This document shows positions 9,091 to 19,304 of a DNA stretch of 64,000 nt, one piece after another. The DNA lies in contig CALJHC010000019.1 of the NCBI GenBank assembly GCA_938075415.1, positions 1 through 64,000 on the forward strand. Reading direction: 5' to 3'. Position 1 is the first letter of the stretch; each line of letters starts with the position of its first letter. A program made the position numbers and the translations under genes. This stretch comes from an uncultured Rubripirellula sp. (GTDB lineage Bacteria; Planctomycetota; Planctomycetia; Pirellulales; Pirellulaceae). The notes beneath the pieces were generated by a model. That model searched no databases. It was not told the origin of the DNA and saw nothing but the letters and a program-made list of their open reading frames with translations.

Positions 9091-9483
9091 AAAGCCTGCA
9101 CCGCTGCTGATCCAATGATCTCAAGGCACTTACGATGCTGCCTTGGTGTCAGTGAATAATCCGCAAGTTGACTTCAGCACTATATTTTCGCAAACGCCGA
9201 GGAACGTTCGAGGGATTCCGTAGCCTGACAGATGGAGATTAACTGCGGAATACTCAAGCAACGACAACTGCTTAGTAATACAATCGAGTTGACCGGCTGA
9301 CTGACCCAAAAACCACCGCAAAACCTGCATCTGTTACCCTATACTGATTAGTTAATCAGGCGGATCAGCTACCGTAAAAAAGACTCCCAATTGAAAATGA
9401 TGCGTTTGCGACTCTGTGAAGCTTCTGCAAACGCAACCGTTAAGGAGTGAGTCGCAAGCCTTCCATTTACATTTGCCTCCAAG
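9091..9483. other. Intergenic region, nothing recognised
   Basis: Lies between the IS3 fragment and the thioredoxin-like gene. It may contain the promoter of the latter. A 66-codon minus-strand frame (9130-9330) has no recognisable features. Confidence 0.4.
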
Positions 9484-11334
9484 ATGATCAAGAAGAAAAC
9501 CAAATCATCCCAAATCACTCATCCTATCGGCGCGATCGAGTTGGTGATGCGACTCGCAATCGGGGTCGCCATCGTTCTCGGAATAGCTCACATCGGCTTA
9601 CTTGTAAAAACCAAGATCGATAAGCGGATGCATTTACGATCAGTCATGGCATCACTGGGACGAATTGAAAACCAAGAAAAAACGAACGAGGCAGAAACGA
9701 CTGAGAACCTTTCCGATCAGACAAATACTCAACCAAAAGATCTTGGGGGTGACGAAGAATCCAACCCACCCCAAACGCCCTCAGGCAAAGCGTCCACAGA
9801 TTGGGTGGTGGTTGAGCAGGGTAGTCAAGCACAAGAAAGCCCTTCTACGGTTTCCTCTGAAAACAACTTTGTTAGCCCTGACAAACCTGGCGACACTAAA
9901 TTTGCCACCGGCACAAATCAGGCGACCAACCTCACAGGGATGATGCCCGCGGGTCAAAAGATCTGGTCACAGAGCGATTTGGATGAACTGTTTGCCGCAC
10001 CCGACTTCACACTGACTCGACTCGCTGATGGAAACGCAACTTCACCGCTAATGGAGCAAGAGGGTCAGATCATTGTTTTGGATTTTTGGGCAACATGGTG
10101 TCTACCCTGCTTAAAGGAATTACCCAAACTCGCTGAACTTTTTCAGCAATATGATCCCGCTCAGGTCCGATTCATCGCAGTCAACACTGAGGAAGATCTG
10201 CAGACGGTAAGCAACTTCACTGAGAGGCGGCCGCTCGATATTGAGATCGCGTTAGATCTTGAGGGTAAAACGGCAGAAACCTTCGGCGTCGAAGAACTAC
10301 CCTCTCTCGTCATCATTGATTCAAAAGGGAAAGTTCAGCGTCTACATGTAGGTTTCCAAGACGATCTTATTGAAAGCATCCGAACCGAGATCGACTCACT
10401 CTTGGCGGGAGAGACGCTACAGGGTGACCCTCGTATTGCAGCACAACTCTACGAAAGCAGATCGTTTCTCTCCGCGTCGAAAATGGAGCGACCGCCGGCT
10501 GATGAATTCAAAGCAGAAAATCGACATACGCAGGACTTTGAGATCAGTCTCTCCAATGGAGAATCGCTGAAGGTTGCTGAGCGATTCGAACAAGCCAAGA
10601 TTGCATTCGAGAGGCTACTCGCGAGGACTGAAAAAAACACCCCAAGTCGAATCACCAAAATACCGGCCACTTCGGGAAGCGAGTCCGCGCTCATCCTTTC
10701 GAGCCGTGGTAGTAACTTGCATGGACCGCTCGCAAGTTATGGAGAGAACGGGAAAGCATTGGCGTACGTGCAGTATCAATATGGCCGTCGAGCGGGCACT
10801 CTACTTTCCTGGGATGATTCCGGCAGACCACTCACTCTGGAAGAATACAAAGGCGGTCGGAAAGATGGCCTTACCTGTCTCTTCAAGTCTTGCGGTGGCC
10901 AGTGCATGTCGGGTCACCTGTGGCTAGCACAAGAATGGGATGAAGGCAAACTAACGGCTTCTCATATTGTTCTCCAGAACGGATCGATACGCACTCTACG
11001 TGAACCCTCTTCCGATGAACCACAACAAGATCCCGAAACGTACCTCGAATGCGGAATGGCACTGCGAGAGATACAAATGTTTGAGGATCAGTTGGAATCG
11101 GATGAGCAACAAATCAAGGAAGCGGTCAAATCGCACTACACCCAAGTGCGTCAGAAGCTTTTCGCGGAAGTTCGAACTCGCATGGAAACTCGAAACGTAA
11201 GATCATTTGCGATGCCATCGTTTTCAATGCCGACAGGTATGTTTGGCAACCGAGGATCTTTCGCGGCAGCATTCCCCTCCATGCCGAGTTTCTCAAGAGG
11301 CTCGATGAGAACTCGAAATTGCGGCAGTTCCTGA
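9484..11334 (+). CDS. Membrane-anchored TlpA/ResA-type thioredoxin protein with MORN-like repeats
   Basis: A lipid-facing or periplasmic thiol protein. A lysine-rich start (MIKKKTKSS) is followed by one transmembrane helix at about 20-41 (VMRLAIGVAIVLGIAHIGLL), so the rest probably faces outward. Residues about 45-150 are a Gln/Glu/Thr-rich linker. The thioredoxin fold at about 175-300 contains VLDFWATWCLPCLKELPKL, with the redox pair Cys206 and Cys209, and a conserved cis-Pro loop VEELPSLVIID. After a charged linker, residues about 412-465 show MORN-variant repeats (HGPLASYGENGKALAYVQYQ, then GTLLSWDDSGRPL and YKGGRKDGL). A Cys-containing segment and a Met/Phe/Ser-rich C-terminus follow. The fusion is unusual; the partner is unknown. 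It has no co-oriented close neighbour. Confidence 0.8.
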   Translation: MIKKKTKSSQITHPIGAIELVMRLAIGVAIVLGIAHIGLLVKTKIDKRMHLRSVMASLGRIENQEKTNEAETTENLSDQTNTQPKDLGGDEESNPPQTPSGKASTDWVVVEQGSQAQESPSTVSSENNFVSPDKPGDTKFATGTNQATNLTGMMPAGQKIWSQSDLDELFAAPDFTLTRLADGNATSPLMEQEGQIIVLDFWATWCLPCLKELPKLAELFQQYDPAQVRFIAVNTEEDLQTVSNFTERRPLDIEIALDLEGKTAETFGVEELPSLVIIDSKGKVQRLHVGFQDDLIESIRTEIDSLLAGETLQGDPRIAAQLYESRSFLSASKMERPPADEFKAENRHTQDFEISLSNGESLKVAERFEQAKIAFERLLARTEKNTPSRITKIPATSGSESALILSSRGSNLHGPLASYGENGKALAYVQYQYGRRAGTLLSWDDSGRPLTLEEYKGGRKDGLTCLFKSCGGQCMSGHLWLAQEWDEGKLTASHIVLQNGSIRTLREPSSDEPQQDPETYLECGMALREIQMFEDQLESDEQQIKEAVKSHYTQVRQKLFAEVRTRMETRNVRSFAMPSFSMPTGMFGNRGSFAAAFPSMPSFSRGSMRTRNCGSS

Positions 11335-11811
11335 CGCCGCTAGCCGCACAGGGCCAGTTGGCCCTACATCGACTACAAGTTTCCCTGAGTCAGGCAGTGG
11401 GTCACAGATTCACACTCAGAGGTTCATTGGGATACCTACCTGATCACTCCATTGCAGATCGAACTGAGGAACGAGGTTGATTCAATGGCTTGGCGAAGCG
11501 TGTAACGCCAGCCCGCTCCCATTTCCTTCAGGCGTTGAGTCGAGTCTCTCCAACTGATGGAACTCTCTGAGCCACGTGACGAATGCCAATAAGCCCGCAA
11601 AAACTTGACGGATCGCAATTGATCCGCATCTTTTGTTTCTTAAGTGGAGGACAACCGACCTGAACCGATGACCTAGGCGTCTCTGCGTTCCTCGCATCGT
11701 CTGATTACATCGCAAGTTTGGGTAAGCTCAGGTACACTGGTGCGGTGCGCTCGATTGAATATCCTGCCCGGTTTATTCCTCCGTTGAACGACAGTCCTAA
11801 CTGCCTCGGCC
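11335..11811. other. Intergenic region, nothing recognised
   Basis: About 480 bp before the PQQ chimera. Minus-strand frames at 11436-11715 lack any domain and overlap each other. No terminator-like hairpin with a T-run was found. Confidence 0.4.
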
Positions 11812-14800
11812 ATGAACATGAAACCCGTCTTTCGGATTTGCCTTTTCACACTGCTGACATCCCACGTCGTTTCGGCGGAAGACTGGCCGGCCTACCGTCA
11901 CGATGCCGCCCGCAGCGGTTTCACGTCAAAGCCTCTGCCTGACGCTTTGACGCTCTGCTGGTCGTATCAGACGCCGCATCCACCTCGCACAGCCTGGCCG
12001 CGTTCACAACGCATGACCTTCGACCGAGCGGCGCATCCAATCGTTGCCAACGGTCGGCTTTTTTTCGGCGATAGTGTTACCGGAACGATTGAAGCGTTGA
12101 ACGCAGCCACCGGGGTTCGGCAATGGAGTTTTCCGACACGCGCACCGGTGCGATTTGCCCCGGTGTGGCATCGGGGAAAAATCTACGCGGCCAGCGACGA
12201 CGGGTTTCTGTATTGCCTGAACGAAACTGACGGAACTTTACTTTGGAAGAAACGCGGAGGCCCGTCTGATGCGATGGCATTGGGTAACGCCCGAATGATT
12301 TCACGCTGGCCGGCGAGAGGCGGACCGGTTGTGTATGACGACATCGTTTACTTTGCCGCCGGAATCTGGCCGTCGGACGGAATCAGCCTTTACGCCCTTG
12401 ATCCCGACACCGGTGAAACCCTTTGGGTCAATGACACTGCTGGCTCGATCTATATGGGACAACCTCACGGCGGAGCCTATGCCAAAAGCGGCGTCGCCGC
12501 ACAGGGTTACCTTGCTGCAAGTGAGAAACAAATCTTCATGGCCACCGGACGGGGCGTCCCTGCTGCTTTCGATCGGGCGACCGGCGAATTTCAATACCTC
12601 CACCTTCAGGCCAATACGCGACTGGGCGGTGCAGACATCGTATTGAGTGACAGTTCCTTTATCAACAACGGCTACGCCTTTGATCAGAAAGCTGGCGCGA
12701 CCGGACAGAAACTAGGAATCGGACCAGCCGTCGCCACGCCGGGCGGACTGGTCTGCAGCGTCAAAGACAAACGCCTTGAGTTTAAGTGGGAGGATCTTGA
12801 AAAGCTCGATCGTCGAGGAAAACCATTCACGGTCCGAGGCGCGAAGCAATCGTTCAGCACCGCACAGCCAACAGGAACCAGTGCTGTCGTTGCTTTGGAT
12901 AAGATTGTTGTCGGCTCAAGCGGCAAGGTTGCCCTCTCGATGCTCGGGCAATCCGAGGAGATCTGGAGCGCCGCCATTTCAGGCACGGCACACGGTCTCG
13001 CAATCGCCGACGGACGACTGTTTGTCAGTACCGATTCCGGCGCGTTCTATTGCTTCGCAAAGCAGCAGAACGGTCCGCAGATTCACGCCGCCGAGCCGAT
13101 CACGAATCCCTACCGGTCCAACGCGCTTTTCGCGGAGGCAGCGAAAGAAATCCTGCGCCAGTCCAACATCAACGAAGGCTACTGTTTGGATCTGGGTTGC
13201 GGTGACGGAGCGCTCGCATTCGAGCTGGCAAAACGAACGGACCTGTTCATTTACGCGATCGATCCGGACCCTGCCAACGTGACGAGGGCACGCGAGAATC
13301 TGATGCGAGCTGGGCTGTATGGTTCGCGGATCATGGTATTGCAGGCCGACCTGGAGGATACAAAACTGCCCATCTACTTTGCCAATCTGATCGTTTCCGC
13401 CCAATCGATTAGTCGTCCTCTAAGCGATGCGGCGAGGTTGGAAGCTGATCGTAGCCTGCGGCCGTACGGAGGTGTGCTGGCCACCGGAAAACCCGGCAAG
13501 ATGAACGTTTTTACCCGCGGCCCACTGCAAGGTGCTGGTGAATGGACCCATCAGTATGGCAATCCGGGGAACACCGCTAACTCTGCCGACGAACTGGTCA
13601 GCGGCCCGCTTGGCATGCTTTGGTTTGCGGATCTTGAGCAAGCGATGACGCAGCGACATGGGCGTGGTCCGGCTCCCTTGTTCAAGAACGGCATCCTGTA
13701 TTCCGAAGGTCTTAACGGAATCATCGCTGTGGACGCCTACAACGGCCACAAGCTTTGGGAATATGCCTTGCCCGATATCCTGAAGTCTTTCCACGGAGAC
13801 CACTTGATGGGCACCAGCGGAACGGGCAGCAATTATTGCGTTTCCGATGACAGCGTGTATGTCCGCCGCGACGACCGGTGCCTGCGAATCGACGCTCGGA
13901 CAGGAAAATTGATTGCCGAATTCAAGGCTCCGAAAACACTGCAGGGTGACGACGGAATCTGGGGGTACATCGCCCACGAAGACGGAATCCTTTTTGGGTC
14001 GCTGTCGGATCCGAATCACGTCGTCACCTATCGATACCAACCCGGCGGAAACATGAAGGATCAGTTGACCGAGTCCAAGACCTTCTTCGCTCTGGACGCG
14101 ATGACTGGGGAGGTAAAATGGCGATACGACGCAAAGCATTCACTGCGACACAACGGCATCGCAATCGCGGCAGGCATCGTGATCCTGATCGACCGTCCGG
14201 TCGCGGCCGTCGATCTCCGTCGCACGGGGCCGCAAGACCAAGAGAAACATGAAACGGGCAAGCTGGTCGCGCTCGATTTCGCCATCGGCAAAGTGCTGTG
14301 GGAAAATGACGAAGACATCTACGGAACCGTCTCGGCCATTTCCGCGAAGCACCGTACGTTGATGATGAGTTACCAGCCGACACGGTTTCGGCTGGCCAGT
14401 GAAATCGGAGGACGCATTTCGGTCTTTAGTCTCTCGGACGGGAAGTTGTTGTGGGAAAAGCAGTCGAAGTATGAATCACGCCCGATGATCAATGATCGCA
14501 CGATCTATACCCAGGGTGGAGCGTGGGACTTGATCACCGGGGAAGACCGCCCGTTTAATTTCGAACGATCCTATGGCTGCGGTGTGCTGGCCAGCTCGCG
14601 TGACATGGTGGTCTTCCGCTCGGCGACCTTGGGCTACTTTGATCTCAAAGAGAACAAAAAGACCGAAGACTTCGGAGGCATCCGGCCGGGTTGTTGGATC
14701 AATGTTATTCCGGCGGGAGGTTTAGTTTTTGCCCCCGATGCTTCGGCTGGATGCAGCTGCAGCTACCTCAATCAGTCTTGGATCGCACTCCAGCCCGATG

Positions 14801-15609
14801 GAATTCGTCCGCCGACGATCGATCCCGCCGGCGCGTCCTCACCAAGAGCGATGAAGGTAGCCATCAAGACGGCTCAACTGGCCGAGCGAACCATCCACTA
14901 CACTTTGGATGGTTCCTCTCCGACATCGCGTTCGCGCGTCTACAACCAACCCATCGAAATCTCAGAAACCGGACTACTTCGAGCACGCGTGTTTAGTCCA
15001 GGCGAACGCCCCAGTTCGGTCGCGGAAGCGTCCTTCGTCATCGATCCTGATTTGCTGCCCCTTGGCGACGCGGATTGGCGGATTGAAGATTCCGCTGGTG
15101 CTAAGCCGCCAAGTGAATGGTCAATCGAAAACGGAACAATCAAGCAGACGTCCAACGTCATGGTGGGCGGAGCACGCGTGATGGAGAACGCCGCGAATGT
15201 TGAACGCTCAGGGAGCCTGTTCCTGCTGCAGAACGCGGAGGACTTTGCCGATGGCGAACTGTCGCTTGAAATCAAATCGAGTGACGACGATGGAGTGGGC
15301 GTCGTGTTTCGCTATCAGGATCCGCAGAACTACTACCTCTGGTCGACACATGCCCAACGGCCCTTCCAGGCTCTCGCGATCAAACAAGGTGCACGCTACG
15401 AAGTTTTGGCCGAAAGATCCGAGGGATACCTGAGAGGAAAGTGGTTTTCGGTGAAGTTCGTCTTTTCCGGATCCCAGATCACAGGATTCGTCAATGGCGA
15501 AAAGGCATTCGAGGTACAGGATCCCACCTTCGCTTCGGGCACCATCGGACTCTACTCCTGGGGCAACTCAGGCGTCCAATTCCGCAACGTCCGTTTCAAG
15601 GCAAAGTGA
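11812..15609 (+). CDS. Secreted PQQ-type beta-propeller with methyltransferase-like insert, CHB_HEX_C and LamG-like domains
   Basis: A 1265-residue exported multidomain protein. The signal peptide covers about residues 1-24 (VFRICLFTLLTSHVVSAEDW); an alternative ATG lies at 11818. Residues 25-420 are PQQ/BamB-like propeller blades (repeated W-Y/G-D-x-x-T-G patterns such as ALDPDTGETLWVND and ALNAATGVRQWSF). Residues about 437-575 look like a class I SAM methyltransferase core: LDLGCGDGALAFELAK (motif I), IYAIDPDPANVTRARENL, then VLQADLED. Residues about 580-980 return to propeller blades (AVDAYNGHKLWEYALP, ALDAMTGEVKWRYDA). Residues about 1010-1078 match the chitobiase C-terminal type (TIHYTLDGSSPTSRSRVYNQ). 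Residues 1085-1265 look like a LamG/DUF1080-type beta-sandwich (GVVFRYQDPQNYYLWS). The propeller may sense or bind a ligand or quinone; methyl transfer outside the cell is doubtful because SAM is cytosolic. Confidence 0.85.
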   Translation: MNMKPVFRICLFTLLTSHVVSAEDWPAYRHDAARSGFTSKPLPDALTLCWSYQTPHPPRTAWPRSQRMTFDRAAHPIVANGRLFFGDSVTGTIEALNAATGVRQWSFPTRAPVRFAPVWHRGKIYAASDDGFLYCLNETDGTLLWKKRGGPSDAMALGNARMISRWPARGGPVVYDDIVYFAAGIWPSDGISLYALDPDTGETLWVNDTAGSIYMGQPHGGAYAKSGVAAQGYLAASEKQIFMATGRGVPAAFDRATGEFQYLHLQANTRLGGADIVLSDSSFINNGYAFDQKAGATGQKLGIGPAVATPGGLVCSVKDKRLEFKWEDLEKLDRRGKPFTVRGAKQSFSTAQPTGTSAVVALDKIVVGSSGKVALSMLGQSEEIWSAAISGTAHGLAIADGRLFVSTDSGAFYCFAKQQNGPQIHAAEPITNPYRSNALFAEAAKEILRQSNINEGYCLDLGCGDGALAFELAKRTDLFIYAIDPDPANVTRARENLMRAGLYGSRIMVLQADLEDTKLPIYFANLIVSAQSISRPLSDAARLEADRSLRPYGGVLATGKPGKMNVFTRGPLQGAGEWTHQYGNPGNTANSADELVSGPLGMLWFADLEQAMTQRHGRGPAPLFKNGILYSEGLNGIIAVDAYNGHKLWEYALPDILKSFHGDHLMGTSGTGSNYCVSDDSVYVRRDDRCLRIDARTGKLIAEFKAPKTLQGDDGIWGYIAHEDGILFGSLSDPNHVVTYRYQPGGNMKDQLTESKTFFALDAMTGEVKWRYDAKHSLRHNGIAIAAGIVILIDRPVAAVDLRRTGPQDQEKHETGKLVALDFAIGKVLWENDEDIYGTVSAISAKHRTLMMSYQPTRFRLASEIGGRISVFSLSDGKLLWEKQSKYESRPMINDRTIYTQGGAWDLITGEDRPFNFERSYGCGVLASSRDMVVFRSATLGYFDLKENKKTEDFGGIRPGCWINVIPAGGLVFAPDASAGCSCSYLNQSWIALQPDGIRPPTIDPAGASSPRAMKVAIKTAQLAERTIHYTLDGSSPTSRSRVYNQPIEISETGLLRARVFSPGERPSSVAEASFVIDPDLLPLGDADWRIEDSAGAKPPSEWSIENGTIKQTSNVMVGGARVMENAANVERSGSLFLLQNAEDFADGELSLEIKSSDDDGVGVVFRYQDPQNYYLWSTHAQRPFQALAIKQGARYEVLAERSEGYLRGKWFSVKFVFSGSQITGFVNGEKAFEVQDPTFASGTIGLYSWGNSGVQFRNVRFKAK

Positions 15610-16772
15610 TTCAGTCGAACGGGTGATTTGGTTCTGCCTGGGCAATCGATCAGTGAAGCGGAAAGGTGATTGTTGTGAGTTTAGAATTGAGAGGGGAACC
15701 AAATTACGATTCGCCTGAGCAACAACGAAAAACCCTCAGCCACAAAACAACTTGCGACTGTCGTTGAGTGACCGCCCCGGTCCGACATCGTCAAGCTCGC
15801 GACAAATCACGACGATCCTGCATTCGACGATTTTTCTGTTTAAAAGTCTTTTGGCGAGCTATCCCCGAAACCACTCAATGAGCATCGTGCTCACCGGGTG
15901 GGGCAAATTCCCAAGGCTCACCGTAATCACTACCCCAACAGATCGCAGGTCGTGAAATAGCACTGACTTTGAAATGACATCATGTCTGCTGACCTCGTCA
16001 ACGCAAAGCATCCGAAGAGCGGCGTGGCGGACAGCACCGCAATTCAAGAAAACCTAGGGTCCAGAGAAGGTACTACTCTCCAAAGGAGGCAGATTGCTTT
16101 GCCGTGAAGCCGGACTTTCCCAACAGGCTTCGGGTCCATGGAAGCTGTCGCAGCGAGAGACGGTGTCGCCGTCCCGGTCAGAATCGCCGTCCCGGTCAGA
16201 ATCGCCGGAACCGGTTCAAGCCGGTATTGCGTCTGATTGCGTTCATTTGTCTTGGGCCTGCTCAGTGAAATCGTGCCTGGCGATCTCTCGGCGATCCTTA
16301 CCCGCTAGGCGTTTGAGGTGGTCTGAATCGCTTGAATGCAGGATTTTTTTGGGCTCACACACTCTCTTTTCCGTGAAGCTTTGAAATCCACGAAAGGAAG
16401 TCCTTTTGTTTTTTTAGTTGCTGGTGTATTGTTCTGCTCCAATCGAACGAGCGCTCTTTAGTTGAAAAGGGATGTGCTTGCCCATCCGTCTTTGCTTCTG
16501 CCGAATGCGAGAACTGAAGAGAATTTTCAAGCGATAACGCTTTGCGCACGCTGTGCAAGCTGAATCATCGCCCGAAGGCAGCTGCTGATTTCTTGGTGAA
16601 ACAAAAGTGAGAGGTTTCAGCAGGATTGGTTGAAAGCGGCAACTTTATGGTTGAGCCATATCCCTTCGTCATCGGGCTCGTTTGGTTGTTTGACCATTTT
16701 ATCATCGGTGGAACGCGCGTCATGCCGCGTGCTGATGGTGAAACTTCATTTTTTACGATGAAAGAGATCCGC
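15610..16772. other. 1.16-kb intergenic region with an 18-bp tandem duplication
   Basis: No gene recognised. Positions 16166-16201 carry the 18-bp unit TCGCCGTCCCGGTCAGAA twice, followed by a partial third copy. The last 150 bp upstream of the helicase form an open frame in phase with it, but these codons look untranslated. A long leader is common for DEAD-box helicase genes and would allow cold or autoregulatory control; that is inference. Confidence 0.45.
16166..16201. repeat. 18-bp tandem duplication (2 copies)
   Basis: Two perfect copies of TCGCCGTCCCGGTCAGAA end to end, then TCGCCG. Non-coding. Confidence 0.9.
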
Positions 16773-19304
16773 ATGTCGGAACCCGAATCCTTTGCTGAAG
16801 CATCGAACCAAGAAGCGGCCGAAACTCAAAACGCAGAAAATTCTTCTGCGTCAAATGTTCCTCCCTTGGACGAATCGTCTGACTTGGGAAAATTGCCAGA
16901 AGAGGTGATCGATTCATTAGAACCTGAGCCTGCCGCTGCGGGTGAGCCTGCGGGCGAGTCGACGACTGAGCCGACGGGACAGGTTGCAGGCCAGAACGAT
17001 TCGGACGTTGTGACCGTATCGGAGCCTGATATCGTTCCTGAGGCAACAGGTGAATTATTTCGCGAGGTTCAAGAAGAGGGAGAGCCCTTGGCTGAACCGA
17101 GGCATCAGGCGGATGCCTCGCGACACGATCGACAGCCATTTTTGTTTATTGCCCAAACGGTTGAGGATACCGCTGAAGAGCTGAGCATTGATACAGCAAG
17201 CGATCACGTCACAAATGCAAGCGAAGTGAGGGTTCGTGAGAACGCTCAAACCCAACAAGGCGCCACTGGCCGCAAGAGCGCAAACGATTCAAATTCGAGC
17301 GAAGTCCAGTCTGCCGGCGTTGAACAGGCCGGTGGTAATGATGATCGAGGCGCTCGTTCGGAGATTACCTTCGCTGATCTTCCTCTCAGCCAAGAGGTGT
17401 TACAAGCGGTCGCGATGACGGGCTATGAAAACCCCACTTCGATTCAATCGCAGATCATTCCACACCTGCTTGACGGACGAAACGTTCTGGCACAATCGCA
17501 AACCGGGACCGGCAAGACCGCTGCGTTCGCGTTACCGATTCTCTCGAGAGTCAAGTCTGATCGTCAGCTTCCTCAAGTCTTAGTGCTGGCACCCACGCGC
17601 GAGTTGGCGATTCAAGTCTCTGAATCCTTTTCGACTTACGCTGCCTGCATGAAACGATTGAATGTGGCGACGATTTACGGTGGCCAATCTTACGAGCCGC
17701 AGCTTCGGAAACTGCGATCCGGTGCACAGATTGTTGTCGGAACCCCCGGTCGTGTGATGGATCATATGCGCAGGGGTACGCTGGACCTTTCAGGTATCGA
17801 TTGTCTCGTGCTCGACGAGGCAGACGAAATGCTCAGCATGGGTTTCCTGGAGGATGTAATGTTGATTCTCGAGCATACGCCAGCGGATCGACAGATTGCC
17901 CTTTTTTCTGCAACGGTTCCTCAGGCGATTCAGGAAATCGCTCAGCAGCACCTGAGCGATCCCGTACGCATCACGGTGAAAAAGAAAACGATGACGGCTG
18001 ATTCCATTCGGCATCGAGCCTTGATGATGGCACCGCGAGACAAAATTCATGCGCTCGGTCGAATAATTGAGGCAGAGCAGACGGACGGTATCATTGTGTT
18101 TACCAAGACCAAAGCGGCGACACTCACGGTGGCGGAGACATTGGGCCGGCAGGGACGATCAGCCGTCGCACTCAATGGCGATATGCCACAGGCCGCTCGC
18201 GAAAGAACCATCGAACAATTCAAAGCCGGCCGCTTGGATATCTTGGTCGCAACCGATGTTGCGGCACGCGGGCTGGATGTGAGCCGTGTGAGTCACGTCT
18301 TTAACTTTGATCTTCCTCATGATGTTGAGTCCTACATCCATCGTGTCGGCCGCACAGGACGCGCCGGACGCGCAGGAGAAGCGATTATCTTTTTGTCGAG
18401 ATCGCAGCGGGGGCGATTGCGAACCATTGAGCGAGTTACGAACCAAAAAATTGAAATCGTTGATCTGCCAACCACCGATGACATCAATCAACTCAGGATC
18501 AAACGCTTTCAAGATCGCATTACCGAAGTCATTGCACAGCACGATCTAACGTTCTTCAAGAAATTAATCGATCGCTACGCTTCGGAGACGGACAAGCCGC
18601 TGGAGTTGATTGCCGCAGCTCTTGCGCATCTCAATCAACAGGGTCGACCCTTTTTAGAAAACGATCGTCCGCGTCCAAAGCGGCATGAAAAAGATCGCCG
18701 GTCCGACGAGGACGACCGACCTCGTGGTCGGTCCCGACGCGGTGAAGAGAGGTTTGGGACGAAGGAGTCTCGTTCATCCAGAGAACGTAAACCCAGACGC
18801 TCTGGACCGCCGGAAACTGGTATGCAACGCTACCGAATCGAAGTGGGGCATCGTGACCGCGTGAGGCCGGGAAACATTGTCGGCGCGGTCGCTAACGAGG
18901 CGGGGATCAAAGGGGAATTCATTGGTCCCATCACGATCAATGATTCCTACAGCACGGTGGATTTACCGGAAGGAATGACATCGGATATCTATCAGTCACT
19001 ACGAGGAACGCGAGTGGCAGGAAAACCGTTACAGATTCGACTTCAAGCTGGAAATCGAGGTAACGAGTCCGAACAGGACGAACAACCTAATCCGCAGGAA
19101 CGTTCCCGAGGACCTGCCAAGGGAAAGCGACAGGGAAAAAAAGGTGGCAGCTCCAAGCCATCAGCGTTTTCCAAGTCGCCCAAGGGTAAAAAGTCGCCGA
19201 AAGGAAAAAGAGGATCCAACGCAGCAAAGCCACCAAAAGGGAAAAAGTCATTTCAAGGTAAAAAGACGGATAAGAAAAAGAAGCACAAGCATCCGACGGC
19301 TTAG
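16773..19304 (+). CDS. DEAD-box RNA helicase with DbpA-type RNA-binding domain (DeaD/CsdA-like)
   Basis: ATP-dependent RNA unwinding, as in ribosome assembly or mRNA decay. I place the start at ATG 16773 (MSEPESFAEAS); an in-phase frame runs upstream to 16626 but encodes an unlikely hydrophobic leader. Residues 1-190 are an acidic, low-complexity extension. The helicase core then shows FADLPLSQEVLQAV (Q-motif region), SQTGTGKTAAFALPIL, APTRELAIQ, TPGRVMDH, LVLDEADEML, SATVPQ, IIVFTKTK, VATDVAARGLDV and HRVGRTGRAGR, all intact. After a basic Arg-rich linker comes a DbpA-like fold (RYRIEVGHRDRVRPGNIVGA ... EGMTSDIYQSLRG). The last 80 residues are a Lys/Gly/Ser/Pro-rich tail (SPKGKKSPKGKRG) that would bind RNA nonspecifically. 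It is a single gene. Confidence 0.95.
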   Translation: MSEPESFAEASNQEAAETQNAENSSASNVPPLDESSDLGKLPEEVIDSLEPEPAAAGEPAGESTTEPTGQVAGQNDSDVVTVSEPDIVPEATGELFREVQEEGEPLAEPRHQADASRHDRQPFLFIAQTVEDTAEELSIDTASDHVTNASEVRVRENAQTQQGATGRKSANDSNSSEVQSAGVEQAGGNDDRGARSEITFADLPLSQEVLQAVAMTGYENPTSIQSQIIPHLLDGRNVLAQSQTGTGKTAAFALPILSRVKSDRQLPQVLVLAPTRELAIQVSESFSTYAACMKRLNVATIYGGQSYEPQLRKLRSGAQIVVGTPGRVMDHMRRGTLDLSGIDCLVLDEADEMLSMGFLEDVMLILEHTPADRQIALFSATVPQAIQEIAQQHLSDPVRITVKKKTMTADSIRHRALMMAPRDKIHALGRIIEAEQTDGIIVFTKTKAATLTVAETLGRQGRSAVALNGDMPQAARERTIEQFKAGRLDILVATDVAARGLDVSRVSHVFNFDLPHDVESYIHRVGRTGRAGRAGEAIIFLSRSQRGRLRTIERVTNQKIEIVDLPTTDDINQLRIKRFQDRITEVIAQHDLTFFKKLIDRYASETDKPLELIAAALAHLNQQGRPFLENDRPRPKRHEKDRRSDEDDRPRGRSRRGEERFGTKESRSSRERKPRRSGPPETGMQRYRIEVGHRDRVRPGNIVGAVANEAGIKGEFIGPITINDSYSTVDLPEGMTSDIYQSLRGTRVAGKPLQIRLQAGNRGNESEQDEQPNPQERSRGPAKGKRQGKKGGSSKPSAFSKSPKGKKSPKGKRGSNAAKPPKGKKSFQGKKTDKKKKHKHPTA

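Noticed and set aside
9130..9330. 66-codon minus-strand frame beside the IS3 fragment
   Set aside because: No domain, no start signal; adjacent to IS debris.
16626..16772. Upstream extension of the helicase
   Set aside because: The 49 extra codons give a hydrophobic segment unlike helicase N-termini; ATG 16773 is preferred.
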